Assembly: GCF_014171575.1 (NCBI RefSeq)
Contig: NZ_CP050453.1
Location: forward strand, 2,108,001 to 2,172,000
Direction of reading: 5' to 3'
Origin: Microbacterium sp. Se63.02b
GTDB lineage: Bacteria; Actinomycetota; Actinomycetes; Actinomycetales; Microbacteriaceae
Length of the DNA: 64,000 nt
Below the pieces are notes generated by a model, which saw only the letters and a list, made by a program, of their open reading frames with translations, was not told where the DNA came from and did no database searches. Position 1 is the stretch's first letter. The number at the start of each line of letters is the position of its first letter. Positions 1 to 9,892 of the stretch are shown here, piece after piece. The translations under genes were made by a program, and so were the position numbers.

Positions 1-138
1 CTGCCCGGCGCCGCCGTCTCGTTCCCCGCCATGGGCCTGATCTCCGGCGGCGGACTGCTCCTGCTTCTCGCCGCCACCGTGTTCCCCACTGCCGCGGCGC
101 TTCGCACCGAGGTGCCGCGCGCGCTCGCGGTCGAGTGA
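1..138 (+). CDS. C-terminal end of a membrane protein, possibly an FtsX-type ABC permease (partial)
   Basis: The first codon of the window is already in frame and the frame stops at 136-138. The 45 visible residues hold one hydrophobic segment (LISGGGLLLLLAATVFP) followed by a short polar tail ending in ALAVE. A last membrane helix followed by a tail of the form P-x-A-x-A-L-R-x-x-x-P-x-x-A-L-x-x-E is typical of the C-terminus of FtsX/MacB-type ABC transporter permeases. That assignment is an inference from a very short fragment, and another polytopic membrane protein cannot be excluded. The gene converges on pdxT. Confidence 0.4.
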   Translation: MPGAAVSFPAMGLISGGGLLLLLAATVFPTAAALRTEVPRALAVE

Positions 139-183
139 TGCCACCGGAGCGGCTCGCCGGGAACGGCGCGGCAGACCGAGGGC

Positions 184-794
184 CTACCCCTCCCGTGCCG
201 CCCGGAACACCCGGGCACTGTCGAGGAAGCGCTCATGGAAGCGGGTCTCGCCGTCGACTTCGGGGTGGAAGCTCGTGCCGAGGAGGGCCCCCTGCTCGAC
301 GGCGACGACGGTTCCGTCCGCCAGCGAGGCGAGGACGTGCACGCCTGCACCGACACGGTCGACGACGGGGCACGGATGAACGTCGCATGCACGGTCGGCG
401 CGCCCAGGGCGGGGACGTCCAGCTCCGTCTCGAACGACTCGTTCTGACGCCCGAAGGCATTGCGGCGCACGTCGATGTCCATCCCGCCGAAGGACTCCTG
501 TCCGTCGATGCCGTCCAGCACGGCGTCGGCGAGCAGGATCATCCCCGCACATGTCCCGTAGACGGGCAGGCCGGCGCCGATCGCGTCGCGGATGGGGCGC
601 TGCATCCCGAAGACGCGGGAGAGCTTGTCGATCACGCTCGACTCGCCGCCGGGGATCACGAGCCCGTCGAGCGTCGACAGCTCCTCGGGGCGGCGCACCA
701 GGGCGACATCGGCGCCGAGTCCGGACAGCAGGGCGGCGTGTTCGCGCACGTCGCCCTGCAGCGCGAGCACTCCGACGCGAGGACTACCAGCCAC
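184..794 (-). CDS. pdxT: pyridoxal 5'-phosphate synthase glutaminase subunit PdxT (apparent frameshift)
   Basis: PdxT is the glutamine amidotransferase that supplies ammonia to PdxS for PLP synthesis from ribose 5-phosphate and glyceraldehyde 3-phosphate. The class I glutaminase core is visible: a start of the form [14 protein letters not shown], the nucleophile cysteine in YGTCAGMI, and the catalytic histidine and glutamate in SFHPEVDGE near the C-terminus. The GTG start at 792-794 lies inside the last codons of pdxS, so the two are translationally coupled. The frame is broken at the GGGG run 367-370: restoring one base rejoins FIRAP to VVDRVGAGV and gives 203 residues, a normal family length. 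I read this as a lost homopolymer base rather than a true pseudogene. Confidence 0.93.
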
Positions 795-1674
795 GCTCGG
801 CGAGCCGGTGCGGAGCGGGGAGGTCGGAGACGTTGATGCCGACCATCGCCTCGCCGAGTCCGCGTGAGACCTCGGCGATGACCTTTGCGTCGTCGTAGAA
901 CGTGGTCGCCTTGACGATCGCCTTCGCGCGCTCGGCAGGGTTCCCCGACTTGAAGATGCCCGAACCGACGAACACGCCATCGGCGCCGAGCTGCATCATC
1001 ATCGCCGCATCCGCGGGAGTGGCGACACCGCCCGCCACGAACAGCACGACGGGGAGCTTCCCGGTCTCCGCGATCTCTGCCACGAGCTCGTACGGCGCCC
1101 GCAGCTCCTTGGCCGCGACGAAGAGCTCGTCCTTGGGGAGAGCGGTGAGAGCCGCGATCTCACCGCGGATCTTGCGGATGTGCTTCATCGCCTCCGACAC
1201 GTCGCCGGTGCCGGCCTCTCCCTTCGACCGGATCATCGCTGCGCCTTCGTTGATGCGCCGGAGAGCCTCGCCGAGGTTGGTGGCTCCGCACACGAACGGC
1301 ACCGTGAAACCGTACTTGTCGATGTGGTTCACGTAGTCCGCTGGGGAGAGCACCTCGGACTCGTCGATGTAGTCGACGCCGAGCTCCTGCAGCACCTGCG
1401 CCTCGACGAAGTGCCCGATACGCGCCTTCGCCATCACGGGAATCGACACCGCGTCGATGATGCTGTCGATCATGTCGGGGTCGCTCATCCGCGAGACCCC
1501 TCCCTGCGCGCGGATGTCGGCGGGGACACGCTCGAGCGCCATCACGGCGACGGCGCCGGCGTCTTCGGCGATCTTCGCCTGCTCCGCGGTGACGACGTCC
1601 ATGATGACGCCACCCTTGAGCATCTCGGCGAGGCCGCGCTTGACGCGCGAGGATCCGGTGGTGGTCTCGGTCAT
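784..1674 (-). CDS. pdxS: pyridoxal 5'-phosphate synthase lyase subunit PdxS
   Basis: This is the 296-residue TIM-barrel synthase subunit of the deoxyxylulose-independent vitamin B6 pathway. It condenses ribose 5-phosphate, a triose phosphate and ammonia from PdxT into PLP. Highly conserved PdxS segments are present, including [39 protein letters not shown] and the phosphate-binding end [14 protein letters not shown]. Length is typical. The gene is divergent from the MocR-type regulator at 1766, with a 91-bp spacer that contains palindromic operator candidates. Its last codons overlap the pdxT start. No anomalies are seen. Confidence 0.97.
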   Translation of the reverse strand: MTETTTGSSRVKRGLAEMLKGGVIMDVVTAEQAKIAEDAGAVAVMALERVPADIRAQGGVSRMSDPDMIDSIIDAVSIPVMAKARIGHFVEAQVLQELGVDYIDESEVLSPADYVNHIDKYGFTVPFVCGATNLGEALRRINEGAAMIRSKGEAGTGDVSEAMKHIRKIRGEIAALTALPKDELFVAAKELRAPYELVAEIAETGKLPVVLFVAGGVATPADAAMMMQLGADGVFVGSGIFKSGNPAERAKAIVKATTFYDDAKVIAEVSRGLGEAMVGINVSDLPAPHRLAERGW

Positions 1675-1706
1675 GTGGAGCTCCTATCGGGATGATCCGA
1701 AAACAG

Positions 1707-1724
1707 GTTTGATCTAGGTCAAAC
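1707..1724. promoter_or_regulatory. palindromic operator candidate between pdxS and pdxR
   Basis: The divergent pdxS/pdxR spacer contains GTTTGA-N6-TCAAAC at 1707-1724. In addition TCTAGGTC at 1713-1720 is repeated as its exact inverse GACCTAGA at 1742-1749. TAGAAT at 1746-1751 is a plausible -10 element for pdxR. MocR/PdxR proteins typically bind repeats in the divergent spacer, so this is the expected place for PLP-responsive control. Binding is inferred, not shown. Confidence 0.45.
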
Positions 1725-1765
1725 ATAACACTGTCGGCGACGACCTAGAATCGTCGAGGAGGACC

Positions 1766-3071
1766 ATGAGCGACCAGATCAGCGGAACCTCGGCGTCGGA
1801 TATCGCCGACAGCGTGCGTGCGCTGCACGACCGCGGCATCCTTCGCGCAGGGAGCGTTCTGCCTCCGGTGCGGGAACTCGCCGCCACGCTCGGCGTGAAC
1901 CGCAACACCGCGGTCGCGGCGTACCGGCAGCTCGCCCAAGCGGGGCTCGTGGTCTCCCGCGGACGCGCGGGAACGGTCATCGCCGGCCTCGGATCCGTCG
2001 CCCAGGAAGGGTACGCGCCCGATACGGTGCTGCGGGACATCGGCACCGGCAACCCCGATCCACGTCTGATCCCCGATCCGGCGCCTGCGCTCATGACGAT
2101 CGCCTCCCGCCCTGTCCTCTACGGCGAACCCGTGATCGATCGAGGGCTCGAGGAGTGGGCGCGGGAGTGGATGTCGGTCGACCTGGACGACGACGACTTC
2201 CGCATCACGGTCACCAGTGGCGCGGTCGATGCGGTGGAGCGCCTTCTCGCACAGGCGCTGATGCGCGACGACGCGGTCGCGCTCGAAGACCCGTGCTTCC
2301 TCGCGAGCATCCACACCGTCCGCCTGGGCGGGTACCGCGCAGTCCCTGTTCCGGTCGATGCCGAGGGGATGACGGTGGAGGGACTGCGGGCGGCGCTGGA
2401 CGCCGGTGTCCGCGCGATCATCTGCACGCCCCGCGCGCAGAATCCCACAGGGGCGAGCCTCACGCCCGCCCGTGCGGCGCAGCTCCGCGCGCTCCTGGTC
2501 GATCACCCCTACGTGCTCATCATCGAGGACGACCATTTCTCGGTGCTGTCACAGCGACCCTACGAGTCGCTCATCGGCCCCGAACACCGGCGGTACGCGC
2601 TCGTGCGCTCGGTGTCGAAGTTCCTCGGACCCGACATGTGCCTTGCGATCGCCGCGACGGATGCGGAGACCGCCGGCCGGCTGGCGATGCGCCTCAGCCC
2701 CGGCACCACGTGGGTGAGCCATCTGCTGCAGCGGCTCGCCCTCACCCAGCTGACCGACGACTCCGTCATGGCGCAGGTCGCCGCGGCAGCGAGCCACTAC
2801 GCCGCGCGGAACACCGCCTTCGCAGAACGGCTGCGGACGGCAGGCATCGACGCCACGGTCTCCGACGGCCTGAGCCTCTGGGTCCGGCTCCCGCAACCGG
2901 CACGCATCGTCGCCGAGCGGCTGATGCGGCGCGGATGGCTCGCCAGGACCGGAGACGACTTCGCGCTGGACGAGTGCGGAACCCTCGCACCACCTGCGCC
3001 TCACCGTGCACGATCTGTCCGACGACGATGCCGGGACCCTGGTCGCCGACCTCGTCGCCGCCGGACGATGA
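1766..3071 (+). CDS. pdxR: MocR-family transcriptional regulator, PdxR type (apparent frameshift near the end)
   Basis: The protein has an N-terminal GntR-type winged helix (about residues 1-75, LPPVRELAATLGVNRNTAV) and a long aminotransferase-fold domain (about 110-430) with the PLP lysine in VRSVSKFLGPDM. Such MocR fusions regulate pdxST, and here the gene is divergent from pdxS and followed by pyridoxal kinase. A start at the ATG at 1766 is supported by GAGGAGG just upstream. The open frame would run to 3100, but the true C-terminus (HHLRLTVHDL) is in another frame. The shift lies near 2976-2979 and fits loss of a GC dinucleotide. Corrected, the protein ends at TGA 3069-3071 with about 435 residues. 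Confidence 0.9.
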
Positions 3072-3116
3072 CCACCTGCCGCGGACGCCTGTCCGCCTGA
3101 ACGAAAGAGTCGGAGA

Positions 3117-3967
3117 ATGAAGATCCTCTCCATCCAGTCCGCCGTCGCCCACGGCCACGTCGGCAACTCGGCTGCCGTCTTCCCGCTGCAGCGCATCGGT
3201 GTGGAAGTGCTCCCGGTCTACACCGTGAACTTCTCCAATCACACCGGCTACGGCGCCTGGCGAGGACCGATGATCGCTCCCGACGATGTGCGCGAGGTCA
3301 TCACCGGCATCGAGGAGCGCGGCGTCTTCGGCGAGATCGATGCCGTGCTCAGCGGCTATCAGGGCGGCGAGGGCATCGGCGACGTGATCATCGATGCCGT
3401 CGCCAGGGTGAAGACCGCCAATCCGAACGCCGTCTACGCCTGCGACCCGGTGATGGGCAATGCCAAGTCCGGCTGTTTCGTGGCCCCGGCGATTCCGGTC
3501 CTGCTGCGCGAACGCGTCGTCCCCGTCGCCGACATCATCACGCCGAACCAGTTCGAGCTCGGCTTCCTCACAGACACAGAGCCCGACACGCTGGAGAGCA
3601 CCCTCGCGTCGGTCGATCTGGCTCACGCGATGGGTCCGCGCACCGTGCTCGTGACCAGCGTCGAACGCCCTGACCGCGAAGAGGGCACCATCGAGATGCT
3701 GGCTGCCGACGACACGGGCGCCTGGCTCGTACAGACTCCGCACCTGCCGATGAAGGCGAACGGGTCGGGCGATGTCACCGCCGCGCTGTTCACCGCGCAC
3801 TACGTCGAGACCGGGAGCGCGAAGATCGCCCTCGAGCGCACCGCATCGAGTGTGTACGACCTGCTCGCGGCGACCCTGGAGTCCGGGCGCGGGAGCTGCA
3901 GCTCGTCGAGGCGCAGGAGTTCTACGCCCACCCGCGGATGCAGTTCACGGCCCGCCAGGTGCGCTGA
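3117..3967 (+). CDS. pdxY: pyridoxal kinase PdxY (apparent frameshift near the end)
   Basis: This salvage kinase of the ribokinase superfamily phosphorylates pyridoxal (and related vitamers) to PLP. Diagnostic motifs are VNFSNHTGYG near the N-terminus, the nucleotide-site segments CDPVMGN and ITPNQFELG, and the catalytic-base and anion-hole motif NGSGDVTAALF. It follows pdxR by 45 bp on the same strand, so the B6 synthesis, control and salvage genes are together. The frame breaks at GGG 3891-3893. Adding one G restores GRGELQLVEAQEF and the C-terminus MQFTARQVR, ending at TGA 3965-3967 with about 283 residues. Without correction the frame reads on into the opposite-strand HIT gene, which is not credible. 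Confidence 0.93.
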
Positions 3968-3968
3968 A

Positions 3969-4532
3969 TCACGCCGTCGCCGCGTCCGCCGGAGGCCAGG
4001 CCGCGGCGACGGCGTCGCGCACCTCGCCGAGGAGCTGCGGGAGCGCCTTCGTCTTGGCGATGATCGGGAAGAAGTTGGCGTCGGACGCCCACCGCGGAAC
4101 CACGTGCTGGTGCAGGTGGGCGTCGACACCGGCACCGGCCACCGCGCCCTGGTTCATGCCGAGGTTGAAGCCGTCGCAGTGCGACACCTCCCGAAGCACT
4201 CGCATCGCCGTCTGCGTCAGCGCGCCGATCTCGGCGACCTCCTCGGCAGTCGCCTGGTCGTAAGTGGCGATGTGGCGGTACGGGCACACGAGCAGGTGCC
4301 CCGAGTTGTACGGGAAGAGGTTCAACAGCACATAGGCGGTCTTCCCCCGCGCCACGACGAGCCGCTCGGAGTCCGGGTACTTCGGCGCCTCACAGAAGGG
4401 GCACTCCTCGCGCAGCGGCTCGGGTCCGGCCTGGATGTACGCCATCCGATGCGGGGTCCACAGCCGCTGGAACTGGTCCGGCACGCCGGCGAGGCGCCCG
4501 GCATCCTCCAGCGGCTGCTCCCCGTCGGTCAC
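3969..4532 (-). CDS. HIT-domain nucleotide hydrolase/transferase
   Basis: This 187-residue histidine-triad protein carries the signature [10 protein letters not shown] (H-x-H-x-H) near its C-terminus and a CPFC motif at the front of the domain, likely part of a zinc site. Family members hydrolyse or transfer nucleoside monophosphates, as in AP4A phosphorylase-like proteins; the substrate here is unknown. The GTG start at 4530-4532 overlaps the thrS stop as GTGA, indicating translational coupling. The thrS-HIT pair is a common actinobacterial arrangement. It converges on pdxY with a one-base gap. Confidence 0.88.
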   Translation of the reverse strand: MTDGEQPLEDAGRLAGVPDQFQRLWTPHRMAYIQAGPEPLREECPFCEAPKYPDSERLVVARGKTAYVLLNLFPYNSGHLLVCPYRHIATYDQATAEEVAEIGALTQTAMRVLREVSHCDGFNLGMNQGAVAGAGVDAHLHQHVVPRWASDANFFPIIAKTKALPQLLGEVRDAVAAAWPPADAATA

Positions 4533-6517
4533 GCCAGATCCCCCGCTGTCTGCACGAGTCCATGGCTGTCGATGACAGCACGGATGCGGGCGACGGCATC
4601 CGCGATCGGCACGCCGTTCTCCTGCGAGCCGTCGCGATAACGGAACGAGACGGTGCCCGCGTCGCGGTCCTTCTCCCCCGCGATGAGCAGCAGCGGCACC
4701 TTGCCGGTCGTGTGGGTGCGGATCTTCTTCTGCATCCGGTCGTCCGAGGTGTCGAGTTCGGCTCGCACGCCCTGCGAGCGGAGGGTGTCGATCACGTCGC
4801 CGAGGTAGTCGGCGAAGTCGTCGGCGACCGGGATGCCCACGACCTGAACGGGAGACAACCACACCGGGAAGTCGCCGGCGTAGTGCTCGAGCAAGATCGC
4901 GAAGAACCGCTCGATCGAGCCGAACAGGGCGCGGTGGATCATGATCGGGCGCTTCTTCTGCCCGTCCTTGTCCATGAACTCGAGGTCGAAGCGCTCGGGC
5001 AGGTTCGGGTCGACCTGCACGGTCGAGAGCTGCCAGGTGCGTCCGATCGCGTCGCGCGTCTTGAGGTCGATCTTCGGGCCGTAGAACGCGGCCTCGCCGG
5101 GCACCTCGGTCAGCTTGAGCCCGGAGGCCACGGCGACGCGGCGCAGCGCGTCGGTCGACGACTCCCAGAACTCGTCGGAGCCGATCCACTTCGACTTCTC
5201 GTCGTCCTTCATCGACAGCTCGAGCTCGAAGTCGGTCAGACCGAAGTCGCGCAGCATCGAGAGGATGAACTCGAGGACCTTGGCGACCTCCGCCTCGAGC
5301 TGGTCGGGTGTGACGAAGAGGTGCGAGTCGTCCTGAGTGAAGCCGCGCACGCGGGTGAGGCCGTGCAACGCACCGGAGAGCTCGTTGCGATAGACGGTGC
5401 CGTTCTCGGCGAACCGCAGCGGCAGGTCCCGGTAGCTGCGCGCACGCTCCTTGTAGATGAGGATGTGCATCGGGCAGTTCATCGGCTTCAGGTAGTAGTC
5501 CTGGCCCTGCTTGGTGATGTTTCCCTCGTCGTCGCGCTCCTCGTCCATCACGATCGGCGGGAACATCCCGTCCTTGTAGGTGACGAGGTGGTTCGAGGTG
5601 AGGAACAGGTCTTCCTTCGAGATGTGCGGCGTGTACACGTAGGTGTACCCGCCCTCGATGTGGCGCGTGCGGGCGTGCTGTTCCATCTCGCCGCGGATCA
5701 CGCCGCCGCGCGGGTGCCAGACCGAGAGACCGGAACCGATCTCCTCGGGGAACGAGAACAGGTCGAGCTCCTTGCCCAGGCGCCGGTGGTCGCGCTTTGC
5801 GGCCTCCTCGAGGCGGTGCTGGTACTCGCGGAGCTCCTCCTTGGTCGGCCAGGCCGTGCCGTAGATGCGCTGCAGCTGCGGGTTCTTCTCGCTCCCGCGC
5901 CAGTATGCTGCGGCGATGCGGGTGAGGTCCCAGCCGTTGCCGATCATGCGCGTGTTGGGCAGGTGAGGTCCGCGGCAGAGGTCCTTCCAGACGACCTCGC
6001 CGTCGCGGGTGGTGTTGTCGTAGATCGTCAGCTCGCCCTCGCCGACCTCGACCGAGGCGCCCTCGGCGGCTTCCTTCCCGCCCTTGAGTCCGATGAGCTC
6101 GAGCTTGAACGGCTCGTCCGCGAGCTCGGCGCGCGCCTCATCGTCGGTCACGACACGGCGCACGAAGCGCTGCCCCTCCCGGACGATGCGCTGCATCTCC
6201 TTCGAGATGGCCTTGATGTCTTCGGGGGTGAACGGGGTGTCGACGCCGAAGTCGTAGTAGAAGCCGTCGGTGATGGGAGGTCCGATGCCGAGGTTCGCCT
6301 GGGGGTTGATGCGCTGCACCGCCTGGGCGAGCACGTGGGCCGCAGAATGACGCAGGATGTTCAGCCCGTCGGCGCTGTCGATCGTGACCGCCTCGACCTC
6401 GTCGGTGTCCGTGACGGTCGTGGCGAGATCCTTGAGATCGCCGTTGACGCGCATCGCGACGACGTTTCGGTCAGTGAACAGGGCGAAGCCGTCATTCGGC
6501 CGGGCGTTTTCAGGCAC
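4529..6517 (-). CDS. thrS: threonine--tRNA ligase
   Basis: Threonyl-tRNA synthetase charges tRNA-Thr and edits mischarged serine. The order is a shortened TGS region ([14 protein letters not shown]), the SAD editing domain with the zinc-type motif HSAAHV, then the class II catalytic core with the zinc-binding cysteine in MNCPMHI, motif 2 around [11 protein letters not shown], and motif 3 [16 protein letters not shown], then the anticodon-binding domain. I chose the GTG at 6515-6517 because GGAGAG lies five bases upstream. This gives 662 residues, a normal length. The frame is open far upstream, as often in high-GC DNA, but that part has no synthetase homology. It is coupled to the HIT gene downstream. 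Confidence 0.95.
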   Translation of the reverse strand: MPENARPNDGFALFTDRNVVAMRVNGDLKDLATTVTDTDEVEAVTIDSADGLNILRHSAAHVLAQAVQRINPQANLGIGPPITDGFYYDFGVDTPFTPEDIKAISKEMQRIVREGQRFVRRVVTDDEARAELADEPFKLELIGLKGGKEAAEGASVEVGEGELTIYDNTTRDGEVVWKDLCRGPHLPNTRMIGNGWDLTRIAAAYWRGSEKNPQLQRIYGTAWPTKEELREYQHRLEEAAKRDHRRLGKELDLFSFPEEIGSGLSVWHPRGGVIRGEMEQHARTRHIEGGYTYVYTPHISKEDLFLTSNHLVTYKDGMFPPIVMDEERDDEGNITKQGQDYYLKPMNCPMHILIYKERARSYRDLPLRFAENGTVYRNELSGALHGLTRVRGFTQDDSHLFVTPDQLEAEVAKVLEFILSMLRDFGLTDFELELSMKDDEKSKWIGSDEFWESSTDALRRVAVASGLKLTEVPGEAAFYGPKIDLKTRDAIGRTWQLSTVQVDPNLPERFDLEFMDKDGQKKRPIMIHRALFGSIERFFAILLEHYAGDFPVWLSPVQVVGIPVADDFADYLGDVIDTLRSQGVRAELDTSDDRMQKKIRTHTTGKVPLLLIAGEKDRDAGTVSFRYRDGSQENGVPIADAVARIRAVIDSHGLVQTAGDLA

Positions 6518-6632
6518 AGAAACTCTCCATCTGGTCGGTACCCAGGTTACTCGCATGAGCACCGTGTCCTGACCGCTGCCGAGGTCGCAGATGCGGCGGG
6601 CGCGCGACGGGATCGCCCTGTAGCGTGAGCGG

Positions 6633-7042
6633 ATGAGCAGAGCAGTCGCGCGCTGGATCCTCGCCATCGCGCTCGGGGGCATCGGGGTGGCCCATTTCCT
6701 GAGCACACGAGGATTCCGGGTGGTGGTGCCCGACTGGGCATCGAGGCTGACACGTCTGGACAAGGATGCGATCGTGGTCGCCTCCGGTGCCGCAGAGGTC
6801 GCGCTCGCCGCAGGACTCCTCGCTCTGCCTCGCGAGCGCCGCCGGATCGGATGGGCGACAGCGGCCTTCTTCGTCGCGGTGTTCCCGGGAAACGTCCACC
6901 AATGGCGCACGCGGCGCTCCACCCCGGGCTCGACACCGACGGTCGGCGACTCGGGCGGCTCTTCCTGCAGCCGGTCCTCGTCGCGTGGGCGCTGTGGGCG
7001 ACGTCCGATTCCGGAGCACGCATCAGGCCGACCCGTCGTTAG
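6633..7042 (+). CDS. DoxX-like small membrane protein (apparent frameshift)
   Basis: The protein starts with a hydrophobic helix ([17 protein letters not shown]) and continues with further helices in the pattern of the DoxX/YphA-like family of about 130-residue, four-helix membrane proteins. The region [13 protein letters not shown] is typical of that family. The reading frame breaks at CCCC 6922-6925. Adding one C joins RRSTPG to [15 protein letters not shown] and continues through a last helix to the stop at 7040-7042, giving 136 residues. The biochemical role is not known. It is divergent from thrS across 115 bp. Confidence 0.72.
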
Positions 7043-7132
7043 ACCGTGCTCTTGCCTCGATCTCTTTAGCAGCTTCTCGGCGCGGGTTCGACCCCCGACG
7101 GCGGATGATGCCCCCTCGACGAGAATGGGGCG

Positions 7133-8482
7133 ATGTCCTCGCCTTCCCTCGTCTGGTTCCGCGACGATCTGCGCCTCGCAGACAACCCCGCCCTGCGCGC
7201 CGCCATCGATCGCGACGAGCCGATCGTCGCGGTGTTCCTCCTCGACGAGGAATCGCCCGGGTTCCGGCGTCTCGGCGGCGCGGCGCGGTGGTGGCTGCAT
7301 CACTCGCTGGCCTCGCTCGCCGAGCGGCTCGTCGAGCGCGGCGGCACTCTCGTCCTCCGACGCGGCCCGGCAGGCCGCGTGATCCCCGAGTTGGCGGCGC
7401 AGGTCGGTGCCGGGGCGGTGTTCTGGAACCGCCGCTACGGCGGCCCGGAGCGCGAGGTCGACGCCGCGCTCAAGGCGACGTTGCGTGCACGAGGAGTCGA
7501 GGTCGCCTCCTTCGCCGGATCCCTCCTGCACGAACCGTGGACCGTCACGACAGGCAGCGGCACGCACTACTCGGTGTTCACGCCGTTCTGGCGCGCCTGC
7601 CAGTCGCTTCCCGCACCGCGCGCCCCGCTTCCCGAACCCCGGGAGATCCGAGGAGTCGCCGCTCCACCGAAGTCCGACGCGCTCGACGCATGGGAGCTCC
7701 TCCCGACCGCTCCCGACTGGGCCTCGGGATTGCGCGAGACATGGGAACCGGGCGAACCCGCGGCCAGACGACGCCTGCAGCAGTTCCTCGAGAGCGACCT
7801 GCCCTCTTACGACCGCGCGCGGGATGAGCCGGCGGCGGGCGCGACCTCGATGCTGTCTCCGCGGCTGCGCTGGGGTGAGGTGAGTCCGCACACCGTGTGG
7901 CACGAAGCGGTCGAGGTGGATGGAGCCGGCGGTTTCCTGTCGGAGCTGGGATGGCGCGAGTTCGCCTGGCATACCCTCTACCACTCCCCCGACCTGGCGA
8001 CGAAGAACCTCCGTCCGGAATTCGACGCCTTCCCGTGGCCGCCTCTCGACCCCGCACACCTCGACGCATGGCAGCACGGAGAGACGGGTGTTCCACTCGT
8101 CGACGCCGGGATGCGCGAACTCTGGCACACGGGTTATATGCACAACCGCGTCCGCATGGTCGTGGCGTCGTTCCTCGTGAAGAATCTGCTCGTCGACTGG
8201 CACCTCGGCGAAGAGTGGTTCTGGGACACGCTGGTCGACGCCGACGAAGCCAACAACCCGTTCAACTGGCAGTGGGTCGCCGGGTCAGGAGCCGACGCCG
8301 CGCCGTACTTCCGCGTGTTCAACCCTGAGCTGCAGGCGAAGAAGTTCGACCCGCAGCACCTCTACATCTCGCGTTGGGCCGCAGACGCGCCGACGGAGCC
8401 GATCGTCGACCTGGGCGAGACGCGCAAGGCGGCCCTCGCGGCGTACGAGGCCGTCAGACGCGCCCCCCGCGAACCTTCCTGA
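7133..8482 (+). CDS. phr: deoxyribodipyrimidine photo-lyase
   Basis: This 449-residue class I photolyase repairs UV-induced cyclobutane pyrimidine dimers using light. The N-terminal photolyase/antenna domain starts [16 protein letters not shown]. The C-terminal FAD-binding domain holds [31 protein letters not shown] and the signature [19 protein letters not shown] that contacts FAD and substrate. Length and motif order are canonical. A palindrome (GAGGCATGCCTC, 8481-8492) follows the stop. Class (CPD versus 6-4) is assigned from these conserved segments. Confidence 0.93.
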   Translation: MSSPSLVWFRDDLRLADNPALRAAIDRDEPIVAVFLLDEESPGFRRLGGAARWWLHHSLASLAERLVERGGTLVLRRGPAGRVIPELAAQVGAGAVFWNRRYGGPEREVDAALKATLRARGVEVASFAGSLLHEPWTVTTGSGTHYSVFTPFWRACQSLPAPRAPLPEPREIRGVAAPPKSDALDAWELLPTAPDWASGLRETWEPGEPAARRRLQQFLESDLPSYDRARDEPAAGATSMLSPRLRWGEVSPHTVWHEAVEVDGAGGFLSELGWREFAWHTLYHSPDLATKNLRPEFDAFPWPPLDPAHLDAWQHGETGVPLVDAGMRELWHTGYMHNRVRMVVASFLVKNLLVDWHLGEEWFWDTLVDADEANNPFNWQWVAGSGADAAPYFRVFNPELQAKKFDPQHLYISRWAADAPTEPIVDLGETRKAALAAYEAVRRAPREPS

Positions 8483-8527
8483 GGCATGCCTCGGCGCTGA
8501 TTCGAATCATGCCGCGGCTGGGTCGAG

Positions 8528-9472
8528 TCAGGCAGCGATGATCTCCGGAACCTTCCAGGAGGCGAGTTCATCGAGACGCGGACGGTAGAGCCGGATCAGG
8601 AGGTTCCATCCCTCGGGGAGGGGAATGGCATTGAGGGCACCGTCGCGGTCATCTCCGAGGCGCACCGTGGTCGATCCGTCGTCATTCCTCGCGGCGAACA
8701 CGGAGTTGACGTTCGTGGTGCCGGTCGGTCCTGGTTCGAAGTAGCCAGCGGCGTTGTACACGCTCACCGACCAGAACGCGTCGGCGGGCACGTCGCGGAA
8801 GGTCATGCTGTAACGCCCGACGGGGAGCTTCGGGTCGATGTTGATGTACGACGCTTCCGCATCAGGAAGGCCACCCCAACCGAGCGCCGTGCCGACAAGA
8901 TGACGCACCGGGTCGACGTGTTCCTTCGCCCCGAAACATCTCGCCAGACCGCCCATCGTCTTCCCCAGGACCAGCAGGGCTTCACGAACCTGGATGTAGC
9001 TTTCGTGGTCGTACTCGGGATGTGAGAATGCCTGGACACCGCTCGCGGAGAGAATGATCTGATCCTGGATCCGATTTACCGCTTCGAGGTCGGTCGGACG
9101 TGCCGGATCGAAGAGGATCCGTGCTGCGGCGATCACGTGCGGGGTGTCGAAATCCTCCATCGTGAGGGAGTAGGTACCGGCCCGGTGGAAGACGCGATTG
9201 ATGTAGTGGTCCTGGTTGATGATCATGACGGAGAGATACCGATCTCCGACCTCCGGCAGGGTGAGGGTGACAGGCCCCGCGCTGAGATCGATGATGGCGA
9301 CGGAATAGAGCGTGTCGCGATTCTGCCGAATCACCGGCTGCTGGTCCAGAGGAGGGAGCGCGCGGTCATGATGGAAAACGCCCACTCCGCCGATGATCGG
9401 CAGCATCCGCTCGATCATCGTGTCGGTTTCGACCCGCGTGAAATTGTCGACATCGACGATCTGTGCACTCAT
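8528..9472 (-). CDS. DUF1254/DUF1214 domain protein
   Basis: The 314-residue protein has the DUF1254 part first (VIRQNRDTLYSVAIIDLSAG, then DRYLSVMIINQDHYINRVFH) and a DUF1214-type C-terminal half (GRYSMTFRDVPADAFWSVSVYNAAGYF). Proteins with these domains are widespread in bacteria and their molecular role is not established. I chose the ATG at 9470-9472, which has GAGGAG six bases upstream, over an in-frame upstream start. It is the last chromosomal gene before the integrated element and stops about 45 bp after the photolyase gene. Confidence 0.8.
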   Translation of the reverse strand: MSAQIVDVDNFTRVETDTMIERMLPIIGGVGVFHHDRALPPLDQQPVIRQNRDTLYSVAIIDLSAGPVTLTLPEVGDRYLSVMIINQDHYINRVFHRAGTYSLTMEDFDTPHVIAAARILFDPARPTDLEAVNRIQDQIILSASGVQAFSHPEYDHESYIQVREALLVLGKTMGGLARCFGAKEHVDPVRHLVGTALGWGGLPDAEASYINIDPKLPVGRYSMTFRDVPADAFWSVSVYNAAGYFEPGPTGTTNVNSVFAARNDDGSTTVRLGDDRDGALNAIPLPEGWNLLIRLYRPRLDELASWKVPEIIAA

Positions 9473-9683
9473 CAGGGACTCCTCGCTGCTCTGTTGGCAC
9501 ACCCTATCGGGTGACGGTCGCCGGGAGTCGGATCACCGAGAGGGCGGATGACCCAGCGAGCGCCGAGAGCAGTGCGTCTCAGTCGTCGGCAGCGAGCCGC
9601 GAAGGTCTCTGCTGGCTTGGTGGAGGCCCCGACGATACGGGAAGTGGGGACCGGTGAGCACCATCGCGGACGGACTCCCCCAA

Positions 9684-9740
9684 GCACGAAAAAACCCCCG
9701 GAGAACCGGGGGTTTGTCTGTGCGCGATACTGGGATCGAA
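9684..9740. repeat. attL: left 57-bp copy of the attachment-site repeat
   Basis: These 57 bases are identical to 25527-25583. The copy includes a rho-independent terminator hairpin (CCCCCGG-N4-CCGGGGG with a T-run on the minus strand) and the last 20 nucleotides of tRNA-Val(GAC) at 9721-9740. The rest of the tRNA is missing here, so this is the remnant end. Similarity continues only weakly for a few bases beyond 9740. Confidence 0.93.
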
Positions 9741-9864
9741 ACAGTATGAGCGACACTGGGCGAAGCCGCGCCATCTCGCGGTTCCTCCGCGCTATAGTGC
9801 GGATCGGGCCGAGCCGTGTTAAGGTCACTGGGACGCACGAAGACGCACAGGCACGCAGTAGATA

Positions 9865-9881
9865 TTGCCCGTTGTTGCCCA
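9865..9881 (+). promoter_or_regulatory. candidate integrase arm-binding repeats, left side
   Basis: TTGCCCG (9865-9871) and TTGCCCA (9875-9881) lie ten bases apart just before the integrase ribosome-binding site. The same heptamer occurs twice, eleven bases apart, just inside attR (25498-25504 and 25509-25515). Short direct repeats of one sequence at both ends of an integrated element are typical of arm-type sites of tyrosine integrases. Function is inferred from this placement. Confidence 0.45.
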
Positions 9882-9892
9882 GGGAGGACCGC

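Larger units (their letters stand above)
9473..9892. other. non-coding stretch holding the left attachment site and integrase leader
   Basis: No convincing gene is seen in this 420-bp stretch, although a frame stays open through it into the integrase. The first 211 bp are unremarkable. The 57-bp left att repeat is at 9684-9740. The rest is the integrase leader, with TATAGT at 9793-9798 as a possible -10 element, two TTGCCC(A/G) motifs at 9865-9881 and the ribosome-binding site GGGAGG at 9882-9887. Confidence 0.6.

Noticed and set aside
6518..8203. Open extension of thrS far upstream
   Set aside because: It runs opposite the DoxX-like and photolyase genes and has no synthetase features; the GTG at 6517 has a good ribosome-binding site.
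9548..9892. Upstream extension of the integrase by 115 residues
   Set aside because: The region includes the attachment repeat and leader. A strong ribosome-binding site supports the ATG at 9893, and the family N-terminus starts there.
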